Of a DNA stretch of 59,837 nucleotides, positions 1 to 7,913 are shown piece by piece. How positions within the stretch are numbered: the stretch's first letter is position 1; each line of letters opens with the position of its first letter. Location of the stretch: positions 1-59,837 of the forward strand of contig CAFBRK010000243.1 of NCBI GenBank assembly GCA_903231505.1, given 5' to 3'. Under the pieces are notes generated by a model, which searched no databases, was not told the origin of the DNA, and worked only from the letters and a program-made list of their open reading frames with translations. A program made the translations under genes and the position numbers. Origin of the DNA: Olavius algarvensis associated proteobacterium Delta 3. Lineage in GTDB: Bacteria > Desulfobacterota > Desulfobacteria > Desulfobacterales > CAFBRK01.

Positions 1-68
1 CCTCCTTGTCTGCGGAAGGTTAAAGTTGGTGCTTCAACCATACCACGGTTGGGATGGCCAACATGGTA

Positions 69-90
69 TTTCTTTGGGCAAGCAAAGAAA
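69..90. repeat. AT-rich perfect hairpin at the left edge
   Basis: TTTCTTTG and CAAAGAAA form a perfect 8-bp stem around a 6-nt loop (GGCAAG). It lies between the cut left edge and lutC. No coding tail could be recognised with confidence in bases 1-106. It could be a weak terminator of a gene left of the window, or a small operator. Confidence 0.4.
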
Positions 91-182
91 ATGAACAAAA
101 AAAGGAATGTTTAACGCCACGAAACGGATCGTTTTAGTAAGAGGATGGTTTTGGATAGGAACCAATTTTTCTCAGGAAACTC

Positions 183-965
183 ATGAAGAACCAACAGGCG
201 TTTATATCCCGAATCCGCACGGCCCTCGGTCATTCAGCGGACCTCCGGCGCCGGCCGCCCGGGGGCCTCTTTCCGGATCACCCCCCGGCGCACAGCCGAA
301 ACCGGCTGTCGTCCTTCGAAAACCGCTCGGCGGAAGAACGCCTGCGTCTGCTGAAGCGACTCGAGGCGGCGGCCCGCCCCCTCCAGATCCGGCTTGCCGC
401 CGTCTCGAGTCTATCCGATGCCGGTGCCGCCATCGTCGATTTGGTGGACCGCATAGAGCCGGAGTTCGACAGGCGCAAACGGGTGACGGCCTGGCGGCAT
501 CCCCTGGTGGACCGCTTGAACCTTGAAGCGGCACTGAAGACCGCCGGGGTCCCGCTCACCGTTACCGAACCGCTGTCGGAGCCTCTCGACAGGGAGGCCG
601 CCGACGCGTCTCGCCGAGGCCTCCGTGACGGGGTTGCGCGAAGCTCGATCGGGATAACGGCGGCCGACTACTGCGTTGCAGATACCGCGACCCTGGTCCT
701 AAAGGCCCGGCCAGGATGCGATCGCGGGGTCTCCCTGCTGCCCACGGTCCATGTGGCGGTCATCACCCTGGACCAACTGGTAGAGGATCTTGGTGAGCTT
801 TATGCCGTGCTCCGCTGGAAGACAGACGGCCCGCCAAGCACCCTGCCCCACTGCGTGACCATGATTTCCGGCCCCAGTAAAACCGGCGATATCGAAGCTG
901 TGATGGTTCCCGGTGTCCATGGCCCCAGGGAACTTTACCTCTTTGTCATCACAGGAAGATCATGA
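183..965 (+). CDS. lutC: LUD-domain protein, LutC-like (lactate utilization)
   Basis: A 260-aa cytoplasmic protein of the LUD/LutC family. LutC works with the iron-sulfur proteins LutA and LutB in oxidation of L-lactate to pyruvate. The C-terminal half carries the family's recognisable blocks: GITAADYCVADTATLVL at about 157-173, LLPTVHVAVI at 185-194, and SGPSKTGDIE at 229-238 followed by PGVHGP. The N-terminal 100 residues are arginine-rich and poorly conserved. The ATG is preceded by CAGGAAAC, a plausible ribosome binding site, and 260 aa is normal for the family. lutA and lutB would be expected upstream, but the window starts too late to show them. In sulfate reducers this family often sits beside D-lactate dehydrogenase or hydroxyacid oxidase genes, so the substrate is not fixed by sequence. 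Confidence 0.85.
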   Translation: MKNQQAFISRIRTALGHSADLRRRPPGGLFPDHPPAHSRNRLSSFENRSAEERLRLLKRLEAAARPLQIRLAAVSSLSDAGAAIVDLVDRIEPEFDRRKRVTAWRHPLVDRLNLEAALKTAGVPLTVTEPLSEPLDREAADASRRGLRDGVARSSIGITAADYCVADTATLVLKARPGCDRGVSLLPTVHVAVITLDQLVEDLGELYAVLRWKTDGPPSTLPHCVTMISGPSKTGDIEAVMVPGVHGPRELYLFVITGRS

Positions 966-1057
966 CGTTCAAACGCCTGTTGAGAATTCGACAGCCTGCC
1001 TTTCGCGGCCCGGTGGTTCGCATATTCGTTTTGCGTTTTCAGGCGGTTCATATATAC

Positions 1058-1080
1058 ATAAAGTCGCACTGCGATTTTAT
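1058..1080. promoter_or_regulatory. 23-bp palindrome, copy 1 of 3
   Basis: ATAAAGTCG-N5-CGATTTTAT, one mismatch between 9-bp arms. It matches copies at 19536-19558 and 48586-48608 in arm sequence and spacing. It lies about 190 bp upstream of the importer operon. A dimeric regulator's operator is the simplest reading, and a repeat-family member is the alternative because the flank is partly shared with the fhs copy. Confidence 0.5.
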
Positions 1081-1145
1081 GAAACGCAACCTTGTCGCTC
1101 ATGGGGCCAAAGGCGTGTCCGCTGTTTTGTGGCGGGTTTAGCCGC

Positions 1146-1175
1146 CCGCCTGAGGCCGATACACCTCCGGCGGTG
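1146..1175. repeat. REP-like 30-bp hairpin, copy 1 of 3
   Basis: CCGCCTGAGG and CCTCCGGCGG arms around an 8-nt loop (9 of 10 pairs). Copies at 34584-34613 and 48361-48390 keep arm length, loop length and most bases. Confidence 0.55.
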
Positions 1176-1270
1176 CCATGGGTTCTTATCCAGCCGGATA
1201 AAGATCTTGGACAAGCTTTAATAAGGTTCTTCAGACAGATTCCAGTCACCTTAATCGGAGAGGAGGTACC

Positions 1271-2479
1271 ATGAAACGAGTCGCATGCCTTATCCTCTGC
1301 CTCGTGGGGTGTGTCGCCGTGCTGAGCGCCACACCGGCTCTGGCAAAAAAGCCGATCAAAGTCGGTATCGTGGACTGTTACAGCGGTCCGCCGAGCACCT
1401 ACACCAACGACGTGCGGGACGCCTTCAAGATGGAGATCGACAAGATCAATGCCGCGGGCGGGGTCCTCGGCCGGGAGATCACCTTCGTGACCCGGGACAG
1501 CAAATTCAAGGTCGACATCGGCCTGAGCGCCGCTAAAGAGCTCATCATGCGGGAAAGGGTGGACATCCTCATGGGCACCATCAACAGCGCCCTGGCCCTG
1601 GCCGTTTCCGATCTCTGCCGAAAAGAGAAAATCCCCTTTGTGGTCACGTTTTCAAAGAGCGCCAAAATCACCGGGGCCAAGGGCCACCGATATGTTTTTT
1701 CCATCACGGAAAACACCGCCATGGCCGGTAAAGCCGCCGCCGTCGGGCTGTCGAAAAAACCGTTCCAGAAATACTGGATCGCCGGGGATGACTACGAGTA
1801 CGGGCATGCCATTGCCGAAGGGGTGTGGGCGAACCTGAAGAACATGCGACCCGACGTCAAACTGCTGGGCGAATCCTGGTGGAAAGTCGGGGAGCCGGAT
1901 TTTACGCCCTACATCACCGCGATCCTGGCAGCCAAACCCGATGCCGTCATCGTGGCCACCGGGGGCAGGGATTGCGTGCCCTTTCTGAAGGCAGCGAAGG
2001 CAACGGGATTCAACCAGCGGGTCCCCTTCTACATGCATACGGCCACAGAACTGTCCACCCTCAAGCCCCTGGGTCTCGATGCCCCGGAAGGCGTTCTGGG
2101 AACCTCCAACTACTTTTTCTATTATCCCAGATCAGCGGCCAATAAGGCCTTCGTGAAGACGTTCCAGAAAACCTATGACCGGTACCCGGCCGTCGGCGCC
2201 GTATACGGCTCCCTGGCCGCGGATTTTATCGCCGGCGCCTATCAAAAAGCCGGCTCCGTGGACACCGAGAAATTCGTCGATGCTCTGGAAGGGATGACGG
2301 TGGACAGCCCGCTGGGCCAGGTGACCATGCGGGCCTACGACCACCAGGCCATGCTCCCGATGTTTATGGGGGTCACGCAGAAAATTGAGGGCTACAATTT
2401 TCTGATCGCCGGCGACATCATGGTTATTCCCGGAGAAAAAGTTATGCCCTCGGTCGCGGAAATCAAGAAGGCCCGGTAA
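1271..2479 (+). CDS. ABC transporter periplasmic amino-acid binding protein (LivK type)
   Basis: The 402-aa product has a Sec signal peptide (hydrophobic core CLILCLVGCVAVLSA, cleavage after ATPALA near residue 25). A type-I periplasmic binding fold (Peripla_BP_6 family) follows, opening with IKVGIVDCYSGPPSTYTNDV and INAAGGVLGREI. Members capture branched-chain amino acids, amides, urea or aromatic acids for delivery to a LivHM permease. The strong site GGAGAGGAGG lies just before the ATG. It is the first gene of a five-gene same-strand operon with gaps of 8 bp or less, so it clearly supplies the downstream permease. A cysteine in the signal core (LVGC) could suggest a lipoprotein, but the following ATPALA looks more like a signal-peptidase I site. 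The actual ligand cannot be read from the sequence. Confidence 0.9.
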   Translation: MKRVACLILCLVGCVAVLSATPALAKKPIKVGIVDCYSGPPSTYTNDVRDAFKMEIDKINAAGGVLGREITFVTRDSKFKVDIGLSAAKELIMRERVDILMGTINSALALAVSDLCRKEKIPFVVTFSKSAKITGAKGHRYVFSITENTAMAGKAAAVGLSKKPFQKYWIAGDDYEYGHAIAEGVWANLKNMRPDVKLLGESWWKVGEPDFTPYITAILAAKPDAVIVATGGRDCVPFLKAAKATGFNQRVPFYMHTATELSTLKPLGLDAPEGVLGTSNYFFYYPRSAANKAFVKTFQKTYDRYPAVGAVYGSLAADFIAGAYQKAGSVDTEKFVDALEGMTVDSPLGQVTMRAYDHQAMLPMFMGVTQKIEGYNFLIAGDIMVIPGEKVMPSVAEIKKAR

Positions 2480-2487
2480 CACAGCCG

Positions 2488-3384
2488 ATGGACGGTGCCG
2501 CCAACATCACCGCGGCGGCTCTGCTCCAGCAAATTCTGGTGGGGCTGAGCCGCACGACCATACTGTTCATCGTCTCATCCGGCCTGAGCCTGGTACTCGG
2601 GGTGCTCCGAATTCCGAATGTGGCCCATGGTTCGCTGTACATGATCGGGGCGTTTCTGACGTACTCTGTGGCAACCTTGGCCGGCGGAGGGACGGTGGGG
2701 TTCATCGTCGCACTGACCGTGGCGCCGCTGGGGGTCGCGTTGATCAGTTTTGTCGTCGAGCGGGGCCTGTTCTGCCATCTCTATGAGCGGGAGCACTTGA
2801 TGCTCCTGCTCTTTACATTTTCGATAATGCTGGTATTCGGCGACCTGGTCAAACTGATATGGGGATCCGACTACCGAAGCCTGACGGCCCCGCTTTTTTT
2901 GCAGGGGTCGTTTTCGATCCAGGGATTCCCCTTTCCCCGGTACAACCTCTTTCTGCTCCTGGTCGGCCCCTTGGTGGCGGCCGGCCTGTGGTTCCTCACC
3001 AACAAAACCAAAATCGGTAAAATCGCCCGTGCCGCCGCTGTGGATCGTGAGATGGTCGGGGCAATGGGCATCAATGTGAGCTGGGTGTTTGCCGCCGTTT
3101 TCGTGATCGGGTGCTACCTTGCCGGTTTGGGCGGGGCTCTGGTGGCACCGACACAGAATATCACCCAGGGAATGGATCACACCATCATCATCGAGGCCTT
3201 CTTAATCGTCATTATCGGCGGCCTCGGCAATATCTGGGGGGCGCTGCTGGGCGCTCTCATCTTCGGATTGACCGATGCCATCGGCATCCTGATCTGGCCC
3301 CAGTTCGCCATCGTGTTCCCCTATGCGGCGGTGGTGGTCGTGCTATTGTTCCGCCCAAAAGGTCTGTTAAAATCGACGTGGTAA
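2488..3384 (+). CDS. livH: Branched-chain amino acid ABC transporter permease LivH
   Basis: A 298-aa polytopic inner-membrane protein of the LivH family, about eight hydrophobic segments. The N-terminus (LFIVSSGLSLVLGVLRIPNVAHGSLYMIGAF) and the block GLGGALVAPTQNITQGMD are characteristic. The conserved GGLGNIWGALLGALIFG near residues 246-262 marks the loop that contacts the ATPases in this family. It starts 8 bp after the binding-protein gene, without a strong ribosome binding site, suggesting translational coupling. It forms the translocation pore with LivM. The length matches family norms and no defects are visible. Confidence 0.9.
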   Translation: MDGAANITAAALLQQILVGLSRTTILFIVSSGLSLVLGVLRIPNVAHGSLYMIGAFLTYSVATLAGGGTVGFIVALTVAPLGVALISFVVERGLFCHLYEREHLMLLLFTFSIMLVFGDLVKLIWGSDYRSLTAPLFLQGSFSIQGFPFPRYNLFLLLVGPLVAAGLWFLTNKTKIGKIARAAAVDREMVGAMGINVSWVFAAVFVIGCYLAGLGGALVAPTQNITQGMDHTIIIEAFLIVIIGGLGNIWGALLGALIFGLTDAIGILIWPQFAIVFPYAAVVVVLLFRPKGLLKSTW

Positions 3385-3386
3385 TC

Positions 3387-4340
3387 ATGGGCATGGAAAA
3401 GGAACACCGACACCTGATATTTCTGGGCATCCCGGTCATGGCCGTGCTCCTGCTGCTTCCCCTGGGGGTCTCCCGGTTTTATGTTTACCTGGTATCGCTC
3501 ATGCTGGTCACCGGCCTGCTGGCCACCAGTCTCAATCTGGTCCTGGGGTTCGGGGGCATGTACCAGTTCCATCATGCCGTCTTTTACGGCACCGGAGCAT
3601 ACGCCCTGGCGCTGGTGGTCACTAAAACAGGCTGGCCGTGGTGGATCGGATTCCTGGCGGCGCCCATATGTTCCGGAGCGCTGGGACTCATCATGGGGGT
3701 GATCACCGTGCGCCTGTCTAAACTGTATTTCGGCATGCTGCAGATTTCGCTGGGATCCCTTGTCTGGGCAATCGTCTTCCGATGGTATGCGTTCACGGGC
3801 GGCGACGACGGTATTCACGGCATACCCGTTCCCGACCTTATCGGTTCCTCCACCGGTGCCTATTATTTCACGTTGGCCGTGAGCCTGACGGCTCTGTTTG
3901 CGATGTATCGGATATTGTGCTCGCCCTTTGGGCGGACCTTTCAGGGGATCCGGGACAACCCCGAACGATGCCGGGCGCTGGGTATCCATGTCCAGCGACA
4001 TCAGCTTGTCGGGGAGGGCCTCGCCGGTTTTTTTGCCAGTGTCGCCGGAGCCCTATTTGTCACGGTGGAAGGTTCGGTATTCCCGGACCTGTTGTTCTGG
4101 ACCCTGTCCCTTGAAATCGTCATCATGTGCCTGCTGGGAGGCTGGTTCATCTTCCTGGGCCCCATGCTGGGCGCCGCCATCATCGTTACCCTGAGAACCT
4201 TTGTCGGGATCTATACCGAATACTGGACGTTGGTGCTGGGCATCGTTCTGATGCTGCTGATATTCTTCCTCCCGGAAGGGGCGCTCGGGCTGGTGCTCCG
4301 GCACCGTGAGCCGGCAGCAGGCTCCGGAAAGGAGGCTTAA
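3387..4340 (+). CDS. livM: Branched-chain amino acid ABC transporter permease LivM
   Basis: A polytopic permease of 317 aa, partner of LivH. Family blocks seen are LVTGLLATSLNLVLGFGGMY, the YGTGAYA segment and IRDNPERCRALGIHV (cytoplasmic coupling region). These are followed by LLGGWFIFLGPMLGA, the LivM counterpart of the LivH glycine-rich loop. The open frame extends 276 bp further upstream into livH, but LivM homology begins only after the livH stop. ATG 3387 (or ATG 3393) is therefore the sensible start, 2 bp after the livH stop. The stop codon TAA abuts the ATG of livG, another sign of a coupled operon. Confidence 0.88.
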   Translation: MGMEKEHRHLIFLGIPVMAVLLLLPLGVSRFYVYLVSLMLVTGLLATSLNLVLGFGGMYQFHHAVFYGTGAYALALVVTKTGWPWWIGFLAAPICSGALGLIMGVITVRLSKLYFGMLQISLGSLVWAIVFRWYAFTGGDDGIHGIPVPDLIGSSTGAYYFTLAVSLTALFAMYRILCSPFGRTFQGIRDNPERCRALGIHVQRHQLVGEGLAGFFASVAGALFVTVEGSVFPDLLFWTLSLEIVIMCLLGGWFIFLGPMLGAAIIVTLRTFVGIYTEYWTLVLGIVLMLLIFFLPEGALGLVLRHREPAAGSGKEA

Positions 4341-5084
4341 ATGCTGCGCATTACCGGATTGAACAAGAGTTTTGACGGGTTCCAGGCCGTCGCCGACGCA
4401 AGCCTGGACATCGAGAAGGGAGAAGTGGTCGCCGTCATCGGCCCCAACGGGGCCGGGAAAACCACCCTGTTCAATCTGATCACCGGGCAGCTGACACCGG
4501 ACTCGGGCGAAATATGGTTCCGGGAGGAGAATATCACCGGTTTGCCGGCCCATGTCATCAGCCGCAAGGGCATCGGACGGTCCTTTCAAATCGTCAATGT
4601 CTTTGATCGGCTTACGGTGTTTGAAAATGTTCAGATTGCCGTCCTGGCCCGTCGGGGGAATACGCTGAATCTCTTTCGTCCGGCCCGCAGCATGGCGGTA
4701 AAGGAAACGGGAGATGTCCTGGCCAACGTCGGCCTTTCCGAAAAGAGAACGATGACGAGTGGAATGCTCTCCCACGGCGATCGGAAGGTCCTGGAAATCG
4801 CCATTGCCCTTGGCAGTCGGCCCGAACTGCTGATTCTCGACGAACCCACCGCCGGGATGTCGCCCGACGAAACCGCCGCCACACTCGATCTGATGACACG
4901 GTTGTCTGGCGATCTCGGTCTGACGATCCTATTCTGTGAACACGATATGGGCCTTGTCTTCTCCATTGCCAACCGGATAACGGTCATGAACCACGGAGCC
5001 ACCATCATCCAGGGACTGCCGGAAGACGTGCGCCGAAACCGGCAGGTACAGAAAGCCTATCTGGGAGGGGATGTCCCGTGCTGA
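4341..5084 (+). CDS. livG: Branched-chain amino acid ABC transporter ATP-binding protein LivG
   Basis: One of two ATPases energising the LivHM pore, 247 aa. Walker A is GPNGAGKTT at 34-42, Walker B is LLILDEPTAGM, and the switch histidine lies in LFCEHDMGLVF. The signature motif reads LSHGDRK, a mild departure from the usual LSYGxQR of LivG, though the first L-S and the G are kept. Its start follows the livM stop directly and is preceded by GGAAAGGAGG. The 3' end overlaps livF by 7 bp, which couples the two ATPases for equal synthesis. Confidence 0.92.
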   Translation: MLRITGLNKSFDGFQAVADASLDIEKGEVVAVIGPNGAGKTTLFNLITGQLTPDSGEIWFREENITGLPAHVISRKGIGRSFQIVNVFDRLTVFENVQIAVLARRGNTLNLFRPARSMAVKETGDVLANVGLSEKRTMTSGMLSHGDRKVLEIAIALGSRPELLILDEPTAGMSPDETAATLDLMTRLSGDLGLTILFCEHDMGLVFSIANRITVMNHGATIIQGLPEDVRRNRQVQKAYLGGDVPC

Positions 5085-5773
5085 GAGTAGAACACATTCA
5101 CACGTATTATGGTCTCAGCCACATCCTGTTTGACGTCTCCCTGGATGTCGCCAGCGGTGAAATCGTCTGTCTGCTGGGTCGCAACGGGGCCGGGAAGAGC
5201 ACCACCATGCGGAGCATCATGGGGCTGACACCGCCGAAAACAGGCCAGATCGAATTCAAGGGGGCATCGTGTGCCGGATTGAAACCGCATCTGCTGGCCC
5301 GTATGGGCATGGGATACGTGCCCGACGATCGGCGGGTGTTTGCCGACCTCACGGTGGGGGAAAATCTGGATATATCCTTCCGAAACTATCGGCAAAACGG
5401 GTGGGACATCGACCGCGTGTATACGTTTTTCCCCGCTCTGAAAGCCATCGATCGGCGCCGGGCCGGCTTTTTAAGCGGTGGTGAACAGCAGATGCTGAGC
5501 ATTGCCCGGGCCCTGATGACCAACCCCGAGTTTCTCCTGCTGGACGAGCCGACCGAAGGGCTGGCGCCGCTGATCGTTTCCACACTCGAAGAGCAGATCC
5601 TGCGGTTGAAGGAGAGCGGGCTGACCGTTCTGCTGGCGGAACAGAACCTGGCCGTGGCCCTTCGCCTCAGCGACCGCGGGTACATCATCGACAATGGCGT
5701 CATCCGTTACCACGGGATGCAAGAAGAACTGAAACAGAACGAGGAGATCCGACGGAAATACCTTAGCGTGTAG
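5078..5773 (+). CDS. livF: Branched-chain amino acid ABC transporter ATP-binding protein LivF
   Basis: The second ATPase of the importer, 231 aa. Walker A is GRNGAGKSTT at 34-43, the signature is LSGGEQQMLSIARAL, and Walker B is FLLLDEPTEGLAP, all intact. The start is GTG at 5078, inside the last codons of livG, and GGGAGGGG just upstream serves as ribosome binding site. It is the last gene of the operon. No classical terminator follows; instead there is an array of 6-bp repeats. With all five components present the importer should be functional. Confidence 0.92.
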   Translation: MLRVEHIHTYYGLSHILFDVSLDVASGEIVCLLGRNGAGKSTTMRSIMGLTPPKTGQIEFKGASCAGLKPHLLARMGMGYVPDDRRVFADLTVGENLDISFRNYRQNGWDIDRVYTFFPALKAIDRRRAGFLSGGEQQMLSIARALMTNPEFLLLDEPTEGLAPLIVSTLEEQILRLKESGLTVLLAEQNLAVALRLSDRGYIIDNGVIRYHGMQEELKQNEEIRRKYLSV

Positions 5774-5844
5774 CCCGCTATCGTAACGGTTGGGATCCGT
5801 TGTGACCAGCCAATTGTCTATACATTGGATTTTGAATGAGTTGT

Positions 5845-5937
5845 CGGAATCGGTATCGGGTTCGGCATCGGTATCGTTTTTAAAAATGGGCGTCCTGTTT
5901 CGATTCCGATTCCGATAGCGATACCGATGCCGAAAGT
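5845..5937. repeat. Inverted arrays of degenerate 6-bp repeats
   Basis: The left array (5845-5876) reads as CGGAAT, CGGTAT, CGGGTT, CGGCAT, CGGTAT, CG. The right array (about 5901-5937) reads CGATTC, CGATTC, CGATAG, CGATAC, CGATGC, CGAAAG. The two are roughly reverse complements, so the locus can fold into a long imperfect hairpin around a 24-bp centre. It lies between livF and the next gene on the same strand. The forced translations (RNRNRN or IPMPIP patterns) are artefacts of the hexamer. Confidence 0.7.
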
Positions 5938-5985
5938 ACTGGTAACAGGATTTCTCCTGCATGGAATCATGCTGACATCCGAAAC

Positions 5986-6876
5986 ATGACCGGAATCGAC
6001 ATCCGAACGAAAAAACGGCTGAAGCCGGCCGATGTCCTGGGCCTCAACTTCATCCGGACGCCGGCAGCCTACGTCTACCGACCCCACCCGCGGCAGGGGC
6101 TTCGGTCCCACATCATGGAAGTCCTGCGGCCGGAGGATGTCCATGTCGAAAAGCACGGCGTGGAAAGAGACGGTGTGACCTGGTATCCCCATGCCAGGCC
6201 CCTGAAAATGCTGAGGTTGTTCCGCACCCGCTTCCGCTCCCGGGAAGACGCACTCGAAGAGATCCGGCGTCTCAAGGTCATCGAAACCTACCTGCCCGTA
6301 GAGAATATCGCCACGTCCGAAGAATTTCTCGTAGATTATGCCGTTACCGGAAAAATGGAAATACTTCTATGCGGCCTCCAGGTGTTCGTGGAGGGAGAAA
6401 TTCTCGATCCCTGGAGTTTGGATGCCGAAAAGCAAATATTGGAGCTACTGACCTGCATTTCAACTGTCCGTGAACCGGAAGACGACAAGACAGAAGGGGA
6501 GCGCTGGTGCCGATTGCAGGCCGAGGCGGAAATCTTCATCCGTTCGATTAAACGCATGATCCGGGAAAGCGGCATGGTTCCGGATCTGGCCGGCATCGGG
6601 AATATCCTGCTGACCCGATCCGGCAGAATCCGCCTGGTGGATATCAACAACATCTGCCGCGTTCGATTCGACCACGTCATCCATCTCGATGACAAGGGCT
6701 ATCCGGCCTCTGATAAATCCATTGAAGCGCTCTATCTACTCGAGAGGCACCTGTTGGCGCCGGATACCGATATCGATGCATGGCCCTATGCGCATTTTCT
6801 CCACCCGGACCGGATGATCGACGTTCGAAACATGGAAGAGCGCTTCTATAAACAGTTGGAATCTGACCAGAGGTGA
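5986..6876 (+). CDS. Unknown protein with kinase-like catalytic loop signature
   Basis: A 296-aa soluble protein I cannot assign to a named family. Near residues 197-222 it has PDLAGIGNILLTRSG followed by IRLVDINNI. This resembles the catalytic loop plus metal-binding strand of the protein-kinase-like fold (D-L-x4-N...V-D-x-N), as in RIO, YrbL or aminoglycoside kinase families. The usual HxD histidine is replaced by proline, and I see no clear glycine-rich nucleotide loop. The N-terminal half is basic and rich in R and H. No signal peptide or membrane segment is visible. The ATG at 5986 has only a weak ribosome binding site, and no better in-frame start lies upstream. It follows the hexamer array, 212 bp after livF, and may be transcribed independently. 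Confidence 0.6.
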   Translation: MTGIDIRTKKRLKPADVLGLNFIRTPAAYVYRPHPRQGLRSHIMEVLRPEDVHVEKHGVERDGVTWYPHARPLKMLRLFRTRFRSREDALEEIRRLKVIETYLPVENIATSEEFLVDYAVTGKMEILLCGLQVFVEGEILDPWSLDAEKQILELLTCISTVREPEDDKTEGERWCRLQAEAEIFIRSIKRMIRESGMVPDLAGIGNILLTRSGRIRLVDINNICRVRFDHVIHLDDKGYPASDKSIEALYLLERHLLAPDTDIDAWPYAHFLHPDRMIDVRNMEERFYKQLESDQR

Positions 6877-7110
6877 GAGTAAAGGGATGAGCTCACTTTA
6901 CGAGTATGAACCTGGGTGCTCCCCGATGATCGGAGGCTGCCATCGAGGTCCAAATCCGAAATATAGCTTTCAAGATACGAGACAAACTACTAATTCAAAA
7001 CGCCGCGCCCTCGATTCGTGCTTGGGGATTAATAAATTGACGTGGAACACTTTCGATATTCCGCCCCGTTCTTAGCGCTTTTCAGGGTGCGCATATATAG
7101 CCGGAGTCCG
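6877..7110. other. Non-coding flank of the cassette array
   Basis: This stretch lies between the unknown plus-strand gene and the terminal attC site. A 62-codon open frame at 6887-7075 has a composition unlike its neighbours, matches no family I know and is not called. The segment 7089-7110 (GCGCATATATAGCCGGAGTC then CG) resembles the sequence next to the attC-like end at 12510-12530 and a decayed copy near 10440. Confidence 0.5.
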
Positions 7111-7180
7111 CGCTAACGTTTGAGCTGAGACGCGTGAAGCGCGTCAGCGGTTCACGTCTTTCTCCAGCGACTTGTTATGT
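7111..7180 (-). other. attC site 1 (after vapC)
   Basis: On the minus strand the site opens with ACATAAC one base after the vapC stop codon and closes with GTTAGCG. Inner arms GCTGGAGAAAGACGTG and CACGCGTCTCAGC pair with a few unpaired bases, as expected of a folded attC bottom strand. Length 70 bp. The outer boxes TAAC/GTTA pair. Confidence 0.75.
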
Positions 7181-7181
7181 G

Positions 7182-7541
7182 CTATTTAAAGTTGAGTGAA
7201 AGCTTAATCGCCGCTGACTTTAGCTTTTGATCTGCTGTCCACAAAGAAGTTCCAGCTAGCCGAGCAGACGCTAACAAATGTACATCGACGAAACCAATTC
7301 CGATTCCCGTCATCTGATTTTCATCGATAAAAAACATAAGCTCGTCAAATTGAACCACAGGGGCCGAGGGGAGTGACTTCAGTAACGAGAGGATTTCATG
7401 GCGGTTTTTGATTGTACCGCAGGCCAGTTCACCAATGATATATGGGTGACATATAACCTCGGCATCCATCAGCAACTGTTCAAGCTGCCGATTCCCTTTG
7501 CGGAGATGAGCAACCCAAATCGAGGTATCTACAAGCACCAT
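7182..7541 (-). CDS. vapC: VapC family toxin (PIN-domain ribonuclease)
   Basis: The 119-aa product is a single PIN domain. The four acidic residues expected for Mg-dependent RNase activity are visible: D5 (VLVDTSIW), E38 (IIGELACG), D86 (GFVDVHLLA) and D104 (LWTADQKL). VapC toxins cleave tRNA or rRNA and stop translation until bound by their antitoxin. It lies 8 bp downstream of vapB in the order usual for type II systems. The stop codon abuts attC site 1, so the pair makes up one cassette. Toxin-antitoxin cassettes are common in chromosomal integrons, where they are thought to stabilise arrays. All catalytic residues are present, so it is probably active. Confidence 0.9.
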   Translation of the reverse strand: MVLVDTSIWVAHLRKGNRQLEQLLMDAEVICHPYIIGELACGTIKNRHEILSLLKSLPSAPVVQFDELMFFIDENQMTGIGIGFVDVHLLASARLAGTSLWTADQKLKSAAIKLSLNFK

Positions 7542-7549
7542 AATGGGCG

Positions 7550-7741
7550 TTATCCAGATCTTCGTCTAGGAATAGGACGCAAATTGTCCTCGGATCCTCC
7601 AAGCTTAGCCAGACGCTTGGCACTTTCGCGGGCAATCAAAGCCTCTAAACCAAGTCGCACCAAAGCGGTTTTCTCTTTAACACCGGTGAGTTTTGATGCT
7701 TTTTCCAAAATCTGGTCATCAATGTTGAGTGTCGTTCTCAT
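7550..7741 (-). CDS. vapB: VapB family antitoxin (ribbon-helix-helix)
   Basis: Antitoxin of the vapBC pair. From the ATG at 7741 it encodes 63 aa starting MRTTLNIDDQIL, the typical beta-strand of a ribbon-helix-helix DNA-binding domain. The helical AIARESAKRLAKLGG segment follows, then a basic tail (PIPRRRSG) that would wrap VapC. Upstream in-frame ATGs at 7747, 7768 and 7777 exist, but conserved sequence begins at 7741. Its promoter lies immediately upstream, and a palindrome overlapping that promoter is the likely autoregulatory operator. Confidence 0.88.
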   Translation of the reverse strand: MRTTLNIDDQILEKASKLTGVKEKTALVRLGLEALIARESAKRLAKLGGSEDNLRPIPRRRSG

Positions 7742-7777
7742 ATGCATTAATATGTATAATTCATGCATATATGTCAA
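7740..7777 (-). promoter_or_regulatory. vapBC promoter and operator palindrome
   Basis: On the minus strand, -35 TTGACA (7777-7772) and -10 CATATT (7754-7749) are 17 bp apart. Arms ATATGCAT (7740-7747) and ATGCATAT (7763-7770) form a perfect 8-bp inverted repeat flanking the -10. This suits a VapB2-VapC2 autorepressor. Transcription would begin within a few bases of the vapB ATG, so the mRNA may be leaderless. The promoter sits at the very start of the cassette. Confidence 0.6.
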
Positions 7778-7788
7778 TCAAATTATTC

Positions 7789-7905
7789 ACATAACGTCAA
7801 GCATGAGGCACGGCTGACCGGAATTGCGCACTTGATGCAAGACGAGAATTTGAATTTCGAGAAAGCCGCTATTTTGTCCCCGTCTGCTCCGGCGAATTGT
7901 TAGAT
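7789..7905 (-). other. attC site 2
   Basis: On the minus strand it opens with ATCTAAC, a perfect RYYYAAC box, 8 bp after the stop codon of the 530-aa gene. It closes with GTTATGT, and the arms AATTCGCCGGAGCAGACGG and CCGTGCCTCATGCTTGACG can pair. Length 117 bp, within the attC range. Confidence 0.75.
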
Positions 7906-7913
7906 CTGTGCTG

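Larger units (their letters stand above)
966..1270. other. Intergenic region with palindrome and REP-like hairpin
   Basis: This 305-bp non-coding stretch separates lutC from the ABC importer operon. It contains a 23-bp palindrome (1058-1080), a 30-bp hairpin-forming element (1146-1175) also found at 34.6 and 48.4 kb, and the GGAGAGGAGG ribosome binding site of the binding-protein gene. About 50 bp around the palindrome (reverse strand ATGAGCGACA followed by GGTTGCGTTTC) resembles the sequence upstream of fhs at 48.56 kb. Short open frames here are not convincing genes. Confidence 0.6.

Noticed and set aside
6887..7075. 62-codon frame as a gene
   Set aside because: No ribosome binding site of note, no homology and atypical composition; it lies in the flank of the cassette cluster.
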